This document shows, piece by piece, positions 49,896 through 57,470 of a stretch of 64,000 nt of DNA (the first letter of the stretch is position 1; each line of letters begins with the position of its first letter). This DNA is from Actinoplanes xinjiangensis. Its GTDB lineage: Bacteria; Actinomycetota; Actinomycetes; Mycobacteriales; Micromonosporaceae. The stretch is taken from contig NZ_QGGR01000019.1 in assembly GCF_003148685.1 (NCBI RefSeq), positions 62,001 to 126,000 on the forward strand. Direction: 5' to 3'. Below the pieces are notes generated by a model, which ran no database searches, was not told where the DNA came from, and saw only the letters and a program-made list of their open reading frames with translations. The translations under genes were made by a program, and so were the position numbers.

Positions 49896-50062
49896 CAGCG
49901 GTCCTCGCGGAAGTCGACGTGACGACGGGCGACCGGATCGAACTTGCGCAGGACCAGGCGGTCGGGGTCGTTGCGGCGGTTCTTGCGGGTGACGTACGTG
50001 TACCCGGTACCGCCGGTGCTGCGCAGCTTGATGACGGGCCGGACATCGGTGCTCTTGGCCAT
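49895..50062 (-). CDS. rpmG: Ribosomal protein L33, zinc-independent paralogue
   Basis: 55 residues: MAKSTDVRPVIKLRSTAGTG, then YTYVTRKNRRNDPDRLVLRK and FDPVARRHVDFRED. It contains no cysteine, whereas zinc-binding L33 has two Cys-x-x-Cys pairs. Start and stop each overlap the neighbours by ATGA, so rpmB-rpmG-rpsN are tightly coupled. Confidence 0.93.
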   Translation of the reverse strand: MAKSTDVRPVIKLRSTGGTGYTYVTRKNRRNDPDRLVLRKFDPVARRHVDFREDR

Positions 50063-50295
50063 CAGATCTTCACTCCCTTGGCACGCAGCCGGGCGACCAC
50101 GGAGTCGATGCCGTCCCGGTCGATGATCTTGATCCCGGTGGTGCTGACGTTGAGCCGGATCGACGTGCCGTCGGCGAGGCGGTAGCGGCGGCGCTGGACA
50201 TTGGGGTTCCAGCGGCGGCGGGTGCGGCGATGGGAGTGCGACACGGCGTTGCCGAAGCTGGGCTTGGCGCCGGTCACGTCACAGACGTTGGACAT
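50062..50295 (-). CDS. rpmB: Ribosomal protein L28, zinc-independent paralogue
   Basis: 77 residues: MSNVCDVTGAKPSFGNAVSH, SHRRTRRRWNPNVQRRRY, then LNVSTTGIKIIDRDG. Zinc-type actinobacterial L28 has CDIC and CTSC; here only the first Cys is left (CDVT, STTG), so it cannot hold zinc. It is first in the operon and starts 16 bases from the Zur-like box; no ribosome site is visible, and TGTAAA lies where a -10 would be, consistent with a leaderless message. Confidence 0.93.
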   Translation of the reverse strand: MSNVCDVTGAKPSFGNAVSHSHRRTRRRWNPNVQRRRYRLADGTSIRLNVSTTGIKIIDRDGIDSVVARLRAKGVKI

Positions 50296-50311
50296 GGTGC
50301 CGACTTTACAA

Positions 50312-50326
50312 TGAAAATCGTTTCCA
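50312..50326. promoter_or_regulatory. Zur-type operator in the divergent promoter (box 1)
   Basis: TGAAAATCGTTTCCA matches the actinobacterial Zur pattern TGAAAATnnTTTTCA with one change. It lies in the 38-base gap between the divergent rpmB and COG0523 genes, overlapping both promoters, so one bound Zur dimer pair could shut both off. Assignment is by pattern and by the nature of the genes. Confidence 0.8.
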
Positions 50327-50333
50327 ACAAGAT

Positions 50334-51614
50334 GTGGGGGTGAGCGCGAACCCGATCACCGACACCCTGCCCTCCTCGTTGGACCACCGGCCCGCCGTCA
50401 CCGTGCTGTCCGGCTTCTCCCCCGGCGCGGTCCATGCGACCGCCCAGGCGCTGCTGATCGCCGAGGACCGGCTGCTGGCGATCCAGCACGACCTCACCGG
50501 CATCCGCGACGGCATCCTTCGGCGTACGGTGCGCTCGGCCACCGGGCCGATCGAGGACGTCACCACCGAGTTGGTGCACGGCTGCGTCTCCTGCACCCTG
50601 CGCGAGGACGTGCTGCCCACCCTGGTCCGCCTCGCCCGCACCCACCCCGGCAGTGACCTGCTGCTGGTCCTGCCGCCCGCGGTGGAACCCGAGGCGGTCG
50701 CATCCGCCTCCGAACACTGCACGGTGGACGGCACACCGGTCACCGAAGTGGTCCGCTTCGACTCGTACGTCACCGTCGTCGACGCCGATCGCTTCCTCGA
50801 CGACCTGATCGCCACCGACGACCTGAGCGACCGCGATCTGCACGCCGCCGGCGACGACCATCGCGCCGTCGCCGAAGTCGTGGTGCACCAGGTCGAATTC
50901 AGCGACACCGTCGTGCTGTGGAGCCGCCCCGACACCGACGCGCTGGACCTCAGCCGGGTCGGCACTCTGATCCACCGGCTCGCGCCCTGGTCCATCCAGG
51001 TGAGCGTCGCCACGACAGGCCGACTCGACTGCACCGGGCTCAGCACCCTCGTCCGCCGTACCGGCCGCCACGACCCGCGCCGGCCCGGCATGCTCGGCCT
51101 CGCACTGGAAGGCCGGCCCATCGCGGTAGCCGACACCGACTCCTCCGACGTCACCTCGATGCTGTTCGAGACCCGGCGCCCGTTCCATCCGCAACGGCTG
51201 CACGACGCCCTGGAAGAGATCACCGAACACGCACTGCGCGGGCGAGGACAGCTCTGGATCGCCAGCCAGCCGGACACCGTGCTCGCCTTCGAGTTCGCCG
51301 GAGGCGGCGTCACCCTCGGCACCCTCGGGTACTGGCTGGCCGCCCTCCCGGCCGAACGCTGGACCGAGACCAGCGACGAGCGCCAGATCGCCGCCGACCT
51401 CTCCTGGGATCCCTACTACGGCGACCGCCGCACCGCACTCGCCCTGATCGGCCTGCACCTCGACCACACCGGCGTCACCGCACTGCTGAACGACTGCCTG
51501 CTCACCGACGCCGAACTCGCCGACGGCTTCGACGCCTGGCCCCACCTGCCCGACCCGTTCGCCGGCTGCTTCCCGCTGACCGACGCCATCACCACCGAGG
51601 AGAACCGACCGTGA
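50334..51614 (+). CDS. COG0523 (CobW/YciC-like) protein with lost P-loop
   Basis: 426 residues from GTG at 50334 (GTG at 50340 also possible); the start is only 8 bases from the Zur-like box, so the message is probably leaderless. The family Walker A, normally GFLGAGKTT, reads VLSGFSPGAVHATAQALL: the Lys and the glycine pattern are gone. The Cys motif CxCC is HGCVSCTLREDVLPTLVRLA, with one Cys changed to Ser. The usual NKxD is replaced (LWSRPD). The C-terminal CobW_C domain (RRPFHPQRLHDALEEITEHA) is intact. It is thus a zinc-regulated GTPase-like protein that probably does not bind GTP. It overlaps rpmE by GTGA. Confidence 0.85.
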   Translation: MGVSANPITDTLPSSLDHRPAVTVLSGFSPGAVHATAQALLIAEDRLLAIQHDLTGIRDGILRRTVRSATGPIEDVTTELVHGCVSCTLREDVLPTLVRLARTHPGSDLLLVLPPAVEPEAVASASEHCTVDGTPVTEVVRFDSYVTVVDADRFLDDLIATDDLSDRDLHAAGDDHRAVAEVVVHQVEFSDTVVLWSRPDTDALDLSRVGTLIHRLAPWSIQVSVATTGRLDCTGLSTLVRRTGRHDPRRPGMLGLALEGRPIAVADTDSSDVTSMLFETRRPFHPQRLHDALEEITEHALRGRGQLWIASQPDTVLAFEFAGGGVTLGTLGYWLAALPAERWTETSDERQIAADLSWDPYYGDRRTALALIGLHLDHTGVTALLNDCLLTDAELADGFDAWPHLPDPFAGCFPLTDAITTEENRP

Positions 51615-51862
51615 AACCCGGCATCCATCCCGGCTACCACCCTGTGGTCTACCGCGACCGCAGCGCCGATTTCGCCTTCCTCACCCGATCCACCGCCACC
51701 AGCGACAAGACCATCGACTGGGAGGACGGCAACACCTACCCGGTGATCGACGTGCAGATCTCCGCGGCCAGCCACCCGTTCTGGACCGGCCGGCAACGGG
51801 TTCTCGACACCGCCGGCCGGGTGGAGAAGTTCCGCGCCAAGTACGCCCGCAAAGCCAAGTGA
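51611..51862 (+). CDS. rpmE2: Ribosomal protein L31 type B (zinc-independent)
   Basis: 83 residues from a GTG overlapping the COG0523 stop. Type-B hallmarks: MKPGIHPGYHPVVYRDRSAD (initiator GTG read as Met), FLTRSTATSDKTIDWEDGN, YPVIDVQISAASHPFWTGRQ and a basic end. No Cys-x-x-Cys, so it needs no zinc. Completes the set of four zinc-independent ribosomal proteins at this locus. Confidence 0.93.
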   Translation: MKPGIHPGYHPVVYRDRSADFAFLTRSTATSDKTIDWEDGNTYPVIDVQISAASHPFWTGRQRVLDTAGRVEKFRAKYARKAK

Positions 51863-51901
51863 CCGGTGGTGGGCAGCACCGGGGTGCCACCCACCACCGG
51901 T
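51862..51901 (+). terminator. Terminator-like hairpin after rpmE2
   Basis: ACCGGTGGTGGG (51862-51873) pairs perfectly with CCCACCACCGGT (51890-51901); an inner GCACC/GGTGC stem extends it. It separates the ribosomal unit from the surface-protein genes and lies just before the second Zur-like box. Confidence 0.8.
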
Positions 51902-51919
51902 CCCTGCTACTGTCCCGTC

Positions 51920-51938
51920 GAAAACGAGATTCGTTTTC
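51920..51938 (+). promoter_or_regulatory. Zur-type operator (box 2) ahead of the surface-protein genes
   Basis: GAAAACGAGATTCGTTTTC is a 19-bp inverted repeat with eight of nine positions matched and AT-rich arms. It ends 21 bases before the start of the WxL-like gene. The pattern resembles box 1 and box 3 and the published actinobacterial Zur sites. Confidence 0.78.
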
Positions 51939-51959
51939 ATTAACTGGAAGGAGACGTGC

Positions 51960-53429
51960 GTGAAGAGACCCTCCACAGGGGTCGCGTCCAGCATCGCCGG
52001 TCTCACCCTTGCGGCAGCCGTCCTGTTCGGCGCCACTCCCGCACTCGCCGCCGACCCGGTGGTGCTGTCCAAAGGGCACACCGACGCCGTCGACGTGCGT
52101 TATGACGGTGGCGAGCTGAGCCTGAAGGTCAAGGACGACACGGTGAGTCCTGCGGTGGTGCGCGACCCGGCCGACGTCACGTTCCAGGTGCTGCCCGCGG
52201 CCGAGACCGTCGTGCCGGACCTGCCGGCGTTCTCGTTCCTCGGCGCACCCGGGAGCAGGATCTGGATGCTGCCGCAGGTCCAGGACCCGGCGCTGCTCTG
52301 GCCCGGCTGGAACACCACCACCCTGAACTCCGGTGTCTTCGCCGGCGACAGGATCGGCATCAGCCTCGTCGGGGTGGACGGCCCCGGTGACGTGACCCTG
52401 TTCGACACCAACTCCCTCGGCACCCCGAACATCAAGTTCCGCAGCGACGACGGGCTGCCCGACCGGCTCGACGTCCCGGTGCACACCCACGCCCACGCGG
52501 GGTGGGTGTTCTCCGCGACCGGCACGTACACGCTGAAGTTCCAGGCCGACGCCACCCTGGCCGACGGGACCACGCTGACCACCGGACCGGTCGACTACAG
52601 GTTCGTCGTCGGTGACCTCCAAGCCGGTGGCGGTGACCTGAGCCTCAGCATCTCCGGCATGTCCGAGGGCGAGTACCAGCCCGGCGACACCGTCACACTG
52701 CAGGCCGTGCAGTCCCCGCAGGGGCCACTGACGAAGTACCGGTGGTTCAGCAAGAAACCGACTGAGGACGAGTTCACGCCGATCGAGGGCGAGACCGGCG
52801 CGTCGTACGGCTTCACCGCGACGCGGGCACTCAACGGCACCCAGTACGTCGTCAAGCTGTACGACGGCGACAAGGCCGTGGCCACCAGCGCCGAGGCCTG
52901 GCTGTGGGTCGCCTTCCCGCCGGAGGGCAGCAGCGCGGCCAAGTCGGTGACCGCCACCATCAACGCCGCCGACGGCGCGCTCGTGATCAGCGTCGATCCC
53001 GAGAACCGTGCCGTCACCCTGCCGGCGGCCGTGCTGTCCGCGGCCGGCGACCGGTGGGAGAGCACCGGTGCGCTCAAGCCGGTCACCGTCACCGACACCC
53101 GGGCGGCCGAGCCCGGCTGGACCGCATCCGGGCAGGTGGCCGACGGGTTCAAGACCGAGGACGGCAAGACCTTCACCGGCGGCCACCTCGGCTGGACGCC
53201 CAGCATCACCGCGCAGGGCAGCGGGCAGGGCGTGGTGGCCGGGCCGGTCGCCCATCCGTACGGCACCGTTCAGCCGCACACCGGCCTCGGCGGCAGCGCC
53301 GTGCTGGCCTCCGCCCCGAACGGCGAGGGCCTGGGCACCGCCCAGCTCGACGCGCAGCTGAAGCTCAGCGTTCCGACCGACACGGCGGCCGGCACCTATG
53401 CCGGCACCCTGACCCTGACCGCCATCTGA
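51960..53429 (+). CDS. Secreted choice-of-anchor M protein with WxL-like C-terminal domain
   Basis: 489 residues from GTG with AAGGAGA upstream. The signal peptide ends at TPALAADP. A choice-of-anchor M (TIGR03769-type) domain spans ~30-222: KGHTDAVDVRYDGGELSLKV, FSFLGAPGSRIWMLPQVQD, LLWPGWNT and VHTHAHAGWVFSATGTYTLK. A linking repeat (~230-320: MSEGEYQPGDTVTLQAVQSP, YRWFSKKP, ALNGTQYVVKLYDGD) also occurs many times in the 61560 gene. The end (~325-489) resembles a WxL wall-binding domain (EPGWTASGQVADGF, GGHLGWTPSI, LSVPTDTAAGTYAGTLTLTA). There is no sorting signal; it may be held at the wall by the DUF916-type partner encoded next. Confidence 0.8.
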   Translation: MKRPSTGVASSIAGLTLAAAVLFGATPALAADPVVLSKGHTDAVDVRYDGGELSLKVKDDTVSPAVVRDPADVTFQVLPAAETVVPDLPAFSFLGAPGSRIWMLPQVQDPALLWPGWNTTTLNSGVFAGDRIGISLVGVDGPGDVTLFDTNSLGTPNIKFRSDDGLPDRLDVPVHTHAHAGWVFSATGTYTLKFQADATLADGTTLTTGPVDYRFVVGDLQAGGGDLSLSISGMSEGEYQPGDTVTLQAVQSPQGPLTKYRWFSKKPTEDEFTPIEGETGASYGFTATRALNGTQYVVKLYDGDKAVATSAEAWLWVAFPPEGSSAAKSVTATINAADGALVISVDPENRAVTLPAAVLSAAGDRWESTGALKPVTVTDTRAAEPGWTASGQVADGFKTEDGKTFTGGHLGWTPSITAQGSGQGVVAGPVAHPYGTVQPHTGLGGSAVLASAPNGEGLGTAQLDAQLKLSVPTDTAAGTYAGTLTLTAI

Positions 53430-53434
53430 AGACG

Positions 53435-53480
53435 TCGCGGGGCGGCCCGCTGTGACCCCCCGGTCCAGGCCGCCCCGCGA
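53435..53480 (+). promoter_or_regulatory. Hairpin between surface-protein genes
   Basis: TCGCGGGGCGGCC (53435-53447) and GGCCGCCCCGCGA (53468-53480) form a perfect 13-bp stem with a 20-base loop, in the 77-base gap before the DUF916-type gene. It may be an attenuator or a message-stability element separating expression levels. Confidence 0.65.
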
Positions 53481-53506
53481 CCCCGGTCCAACGAAAGACC
53501 CCCCTC

Positions 53507-54553
53507 ATGCGTACCCGCATCGCCGCAGCCGTTCTGGCTCTGGCCGCCCTCGCCGTGCCCGCGCCCGCCCAGGCCGCGCCGGGAGACGGCTCGCTGACCT
53601 GGTCGGTGTCGCCCTCGGGCCCGAAAGGACCGAACGGACGAGCCGCGCTGGACTACAAACTGGACCCCGGCGCCACCGTGACCGATCACGTCGCCGTCAC
53701 CAACCACTCGAAGCAGCCGCTGACCCTGCGCCTCTACGCCCACGACGCCTTCACCACCGCCGGTGGCGGCTTCGATCTGCGGGCCGGCAACGCCACGCCC
53801 ACCGACGCGGGACGGTGGATCCGACTCGGCCGGCAGCAGCTCACACTGCCGGCATCGTCGCGGGTCGTCGTGCCGTTCACCCTCACCGTTCCGGCCGACG
53901 CCACACCGGGCGATCACGCGGCCGGTGTCGTCGCCTCCCTGGTCGCCGACACCACCGACGCCGCCGGCAACCGGGTCTCCGTCGATCACCGGGTCGGCAG
54001 CCGTGTCTACCTGCGCGTCACCGGGCCGTTGCAACCCTCACTCACCGTGACCGACGTCGAGATCCAGGCCGTGACGTCCTGGAATCCCCTGCGCCTGCCG
54101 CGCGTCACCGCCACCTTCACCGTCGCCAACACCGGCAACGTACGCCTCGGCGGCACCCCCACGGGGCGGATCGAGGGACCGTTCGGGCTCGGCACCCGGA
54201 CCACCACGGCTACCGCGATCCCGGAGATCCTGCCCGGCGGCTCGCTGACCGGCGCCGTCACGCTGGACTCGGTGCCGCCGCTGTTCCGGGAACAGTTGAC
54301 ACTCGACATCCTGCCCGCGCCCGCCGACGGCCGCACCATCGATCCAGCGCCGGCCCGCGCGGTCCTCGAGCACACCCTCTGGCTGGTCCCGTGGCCGCAA
54401 CTCGCTCTCATCGCCCTCACCGCCGCCCTGCTCGTCACCGGGCTCTCCGCCCGCCGCCGACGCAAGGCCCGCATGCGGGCAGCTCTCGCCGCCGCCGAGA
54501 AACGTGGGCGCGAGCAGGCGACCGCAACCCTCGAGAAGGAAGGAATCCGATGA
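53507..54553 (+). CDS. WxL-interacting (DUF916-type) membrane-anchored protein
   Basis: 348 residues. Signal peptide LALAALAVPAPAQA; then a beta-sandwich resembling the WxL-protein peptidoglycan domain: SLTWSVSPSGP, LDYKLDPGATVTDHVAVTNH, LRLYAHDAF and FTLTVPADATPGDHAAGVVA, followed by a second beta domain (RVTATFTVANTGNVRLGGTP). A transmembrane helix (LALIALTAALLVTGLSA, ~303-320) precedes a cytosolic basic tail of about 30 residues. In Firmicutes DUF916 proteins bind WxL proteins on the wall. Its stop overlaps the next start by ATGA. Confidence 0.8.
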   Translation: MRTRIAAAVLALAALAVPAPAQAAPGDGSLTWSVSPSGPKGPNGRAALDYKLDPGATVTDHVAVTNHSKQPLTLRLYAHDAFTTAGGGFDLRAGNATPTDAGRWIRLGRQQLTLPASSRVVVPFTLTVPADATPGDHAAGVVASLVADTTDAAGNRVSVDHRVGSRVYLRVTGPLQPSLTVTDVEIQAVTSWNPLRLPRVTATFTVANTGNVRLGGTPTGRIEGPFGLGTRTTTATAIPEILPGGSLTGAVTLDSVPPLFREQLTLDILPAPADGRTIDPAPARAVLEHTLWLVPWPQLALIALTAALLVTGLSARRRRKARMRAALAAAEKRGREQATATLEKEGIR

Positions 54554-56064
54554 CCGGCCGGAGAACCAACCGCCTGCGGAAGACCGTCGTCGTCGCCGCC
54601 ACGTCGTTGACGGTGGTGTTGAGCGCCGGCCTGCCGGCGGTCGCGACCACACCCGCCGACGGCGCCGACCTGGTCGCGCTCTCCGTCGAGTCCGGCGAAC
54701 TGCGACTGAGCTTTCGCGGCGACGGACGAACCGGCACCGATCCGCAGTCGGTCCGGTTCACCGCCTCGGGAGCACCGGTCGGCGTGATCCCCGACGATCC
54801 CGCGTTCTCGTTCCTCGGCCGCCCCGGCGCACCGGTGTGGTCGTTGCAGGACGGCTCGCCGTTCTCCACGTTCGACACCACCGCGATCACCAGGGGCGAG
54901 GTGACGCTGGAACTCGCCGCGGTCGAGGGCCTCGGCGCCTTCGCCGCCTACACGCTGTCGGAGTGGGGCCGGCCCACCCTGCTGCTCGACAGTGACGGCC
55001 GGCGCAGCACCCGGCTGCCGGCCGGGCGCCGGGTGGGCGGCGTGGTGTGGTTGTTCGACGCCGTCGGGGAGTACCGGGTGACGCTGCGGGCGACCTCGCG
55101 TACCGGTGCGCGGACGCTTCAGGACGAGGCGGTCTACACCGTGTCGGTACCGGCCGGAGCCGAGGCCGTCCCGGCGGCGCAGGCACCCCCGGTGCAGAAG
55201 GCCGACCCGGCCACCACGACGGCCGCCGGGTCCGCCACGGCGAACAAGGCCGTGGCTGCCGGGACCTCGGCTCCCACCGCCACCGGCAGGAAGGTGATCG
55301 CCGACGGGCACGTCGACATGGGGCCGGTACTCGACGGCGGCACGCTGCGGATCCGGCTGAAGGACGACAGCACCACTCCCCCGACCTGGCGTGAACCCGC
55401 CGACGTCATGCTCAAGGTGACCGACAAGGCTCGGATCGACGTACCGTCGGGTGCCGGGTACGCGTTCCTCGGCAAGGCCGGCGACAAGGTCCACCTGCTG
55501 CCCCAGTCGCAGCAGCCCGGCATCGTCTGGCCCGGCTGGAACACCCAGCACGAATCCGTGGTCAAGGGCACCAAAGGCACCGTCACCTGGCGCCTCAAGC
55601 AGGTGCGCGGCCCGGGTCGGTTCACGCTGTTCCTCACCGGCTCGTTCGGCACCCCCGAGGTCATCTTCGACTCGGCGAAGTCGCTGCCTCAGCGGCTGGG
55701 CATAGCGCCCAACACCCACGCGCACGGCAACTGGGCCTTCACCAAGCCCGGGGTCTACCAGCTCACCGTCGACATGACCGCCACCACCACCGCCGGCAGG
55801 AGCGTGTCGGACACCAGGACCCTGACCGTCGCCGTCGGGAACTCGACGAGCACCGACGGTGGTGACGCCCCGGACCCGGGTAACGGTGGTGGATCGGCCA
55901 CCGACGACGACACCGGCGGCGGGGGCCTCGCCGAGACCGGCACGGACATCGCCTCGATCGCCGGCGGCGGAGCACTGCTGCTCATCACCGGCACGGCCGT
56001 CGTCGTGCTCGCCCGGCGGCGGCGAAGCGAGCACGGTCACGTGTCCACTCCCGACCCTTCCTAA
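54550..56064 (+). CDS. LAxTG-anchored surface protein with two choice-of-anchor M domains
   Basis: 504 residues. After the signal peptide, a first anchor-M module (~37-215) keeps the fold (FSFLGRPGAPVWSLQDGSPF) but lacks the histidine motif: it reads LPAGRRVGGVVWLFDAVGEY. A Pro/Ala/Thr linker follows. The second module (~255-430) is complete, with ADGHVDMGPVLDGG, YAFLGKAGDKVHLLPQSQQP, IVWPGWNTQ and NTHAHGNWAFTKPGVYQL. The end is a sortase signal: GLAETGTD (~459), a hydrophobic helix and RRRRSEH. It matches the ABC transporter-associated wall protein type (TIGR03773). Overlaps the previous gene by ATGA. Confidence 0.88.
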   Translation: MTGRRTNRLRKTVVVAATSLTVVLSAGLPAVATTPADGADLVALSVESGELRLSFRGDGRTGTDPQSVRFTASGAPVGVIPDDPAFSFLGRPGAPVWSLQDGSPFSTFDTTAITRGEVTLELAAVEGLGAFAAYTLSEWGRPTLLLDSDGRRSTRLPAGRRVGGVVWLFDAVGEYRVTLRATSRTGARTLQDEAVYTVSVPAGAEAVPAAQAPPVQKADPATTTAAGSATANKAVAAGTSAPTATGRKVIADGHVDMGPVLDGGTLRIRLKDDSTTPPTWREPADVMLKVTDKARIDVPSGAGYAFLGKAGDKVHLLPQSQQPGIVWPGWNTQHESVVKGTKGTVTWRLKQVRGPGRFTLFLTGSFGTPEVIFDSAKSLPQRLGIAPNTHAHGNWAFTKPGVYQLTVDMTATTTAGRSVSDTRTLTVAVGNSTSTDGGDAPDPGNGGGSATDDDTGGGGLAETGTDIASIAGGGALLLITGTAVVVLARRRRSEHGHVSTPDPS

Positions 56065-56083
56065 TGAAAATGAAAACCATTAG
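56061..56083 (+). promoter_or_regulatory. Zur-type operator (box 3) overlapping the upstream stop codon
   Basis: CTAATGAAAATGAAAACCATTAG: six-base outer arms CTAATG/CATTAG and an AT-rich core matching the Zur pattern. The TAA stop of the preceding gene is inside the box. It lies 51 bases before the TTG start of the next gene and gives the distal transporter genes their own zinc-responsive promoter. Confidence 0.78.
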
Positions 56084-56134
56084 GATTTAGCGTGATCCGG
56101 CATCCGACGCCGGATCCATCCCTAGGAGAAGACC

Positions 56135-56788
56135 TTGCGTAAACCCCTCCGCCTGCTCCTGGGCAGCGGCATCCTCGCCGCCGCCCTGCTCGGCACCGCG
56201 GTTCCCGCCCAAGCCGCCGGGACCGTGGTCCTGAGCGCCGGCCACGTCGACGTGGTCGACCTCGCCTATGAGGACGGTGTCCTCGAGATCGGCGTCCACG
56301 ACGAGACCGTCGAACCGGACGTCGAACGCGAGGTCGACGACGTGATCTTCCTGGTCAGGAACGCCGCGAAGACCACGGTCCCGGACGACCCCTCGTTCGG
56401 CTTCCTCGGCGCCACCGGCAAGCCGGTCTGGATCCTGCCCGAGATCCAGAACGAGGAGCTGATCTGGCCCGGCATCGCCACCGAGGAGATCGAGAACGGC
56501 GTCTTCACCGCCGACACGGTCACGCTGAAGTTCGAGAAGGTCACCGGCTCCGGCCGGTTCGCCATCTTCACCGAGAACGCGGTCGGTTCCCCGAACGTGC
56601 TGGTCGACAGCGGTGACGGCCTGCCCGACGCGCTGCCGCTCACGACCGGCACGCACCAGCACACCAGCTGGGCGTTCCAGAAGGCCGGCGTCTACCTCAT
56701 CAAGGTCCGGGCGACCGCGAAGCTGGCCGCCACCGGTCAGACCGTCACCTCGGAGCCGGCCGTCTACAAGTTCGTGGTCCAGCCGTGA
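56135..56788 (+). CDS. Secreted single choice-of-anchor M domain protein
   Basis: 217 residues from TTG with AGGAGAA six bases upstream. Signal peptide LLLGSGILAAALLGTAVPAQ; the mature protein is one anchor-M domain: AGHVDVVDLAYEDGVLEIGV, FGFLGATGKPVWILPEIQNE, LIWPGIATEEI and TGTHQHTSWAFQKAGVYLIK. There is no membrane anchor or sorting signal, so it is probably released or held by partners. Overlaps the next gene by GTGA. It is the first gene behind Zur-like box 3. Confidence 0.85.
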   Translation: MRKPLRLLLGSGILAAALLGTAVPAQAAGTVVLSAGHVDVVDLAYEDGVLEIGVHDETVEPDVEREVDDVIFLVRNAAKTTVPDDPSFGFLGATGKPVWILPEIQNEELIWPGIATEEIENGVFTADTVTLKFEKVTGSGRFAIFTENAVGSPNVLVDSGDGLPDALPLTTGTHQHTSWAFQKAGVYLIKVRATAKLAATGQTVTSEPAVYKFVVQP

Positions 56789-57408
56789 GGGCCGCCGCGG
56801 TCGTAGCCGCCGCCCTGAGCCTCGTGGTCGCCGCCGCCGTGCCGGCCCAGGCCGCCACCGTCACTCTCACCAGCGGCCATGTCGACGTCCTCGACGTCGA
56901 CTACACCGCCGGCGCCCTGGTCCTGAACGTCAACGACGACGTGACCGAGCGCAACCCGGCCGACGTGGTCTTCCAGGTCCCGGCCGCCGCGAAGATCACC
57001 GTGCCGTCGGGAAGCGCGTGGTCGTTCCTCGGCACGGCCGGAAGCACCGCATGGGTCCTGCCCCAGGGCAACACCAGCGGCCTGCTCTGGGCCGGCTGGA
57101 ACACCGCCGAGGTCCCGTCCGGCGTCTTCCAGAGCAACTCGGTGACGTTCCGGCTCAACAGCTTCACCGGGCCCGGCCACGTCAGCGTCTACACCGTCTC
57201 GGCCGGCACCCCGACCAGGCTGTTCGACTCCTCCAACGGCCTGCCCGACACGCGGACCGTCACCTACAACGCGCACACCCACGCCAACTGGGGCTTCACC
57301 GCGGCCGGCACCTACACCCTCGACTTCGAGGTGACCGGCAGGCTGCTGTCCACCGGCGCGACCGTCACCACCGGTGTGAAGGCGTTCACCTTCACCGTCC
57401 TGCCGTGA
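56785..57408 (+). CDS. Secreted single choice-of-anchor M domain protein, paralogue
   Basis: 207 residues from GTG overlapping the stop of the previous gene. Signal peptide VVAAALSLVVAAAVPAQA; one anchor-M domain with SGHVDVLDVDYTAGALVLNV, WSFLGTAGSTAWVLPQGNTS, LLWAGWNT and YNAHTHANWGFTAAGTYTLD. A tandem paralogue of the 56135 gene with diverged sequence. It has no anchor. Confidence 0.85.
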   Translation: MRAAAVVAAALSLVVAAAVPAQAATVTLTSGHVDVLDVDYTAGALVLNVNDDVTERNPADVVFQVPAAAKITVPSGSAWSFLGTAGSTAWVLPQGNTSGLLWAGWNTAEVPSGVFQSNSVTFRLNSFTGPGHVSVYTVSAGTPTRLFDSSNGLPDTRTVTYNAHTHANWGFTAAGTYTLDFEVTGRLLSTGATVTTGVKAFTFTVLP

Positions 57409-57412
57409 TCCA

Positions 57413-57449
57413 GGCGGGTCCGCTCCACCGGAATTGGAGCGGACCCGCC
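57413..57449 (+). promoter_or_regulatory. Perfect 15-bp intra-operon hairpin
   Basis: GGCGGGTCCGCTCCA (57413-57427) and TGGAGCGGACCCGCC (57435-57449) with a seven-base loop, between the 56785 gene and the binding-protein gene. No T-run follows. It could be a partial terminator or a stabiliser that makes the two small surface proteins more abundant than the transporter. Confidence 0.7.
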
Positions 57450-57470
57450 GCCCACCGTACCCGGAGAACG

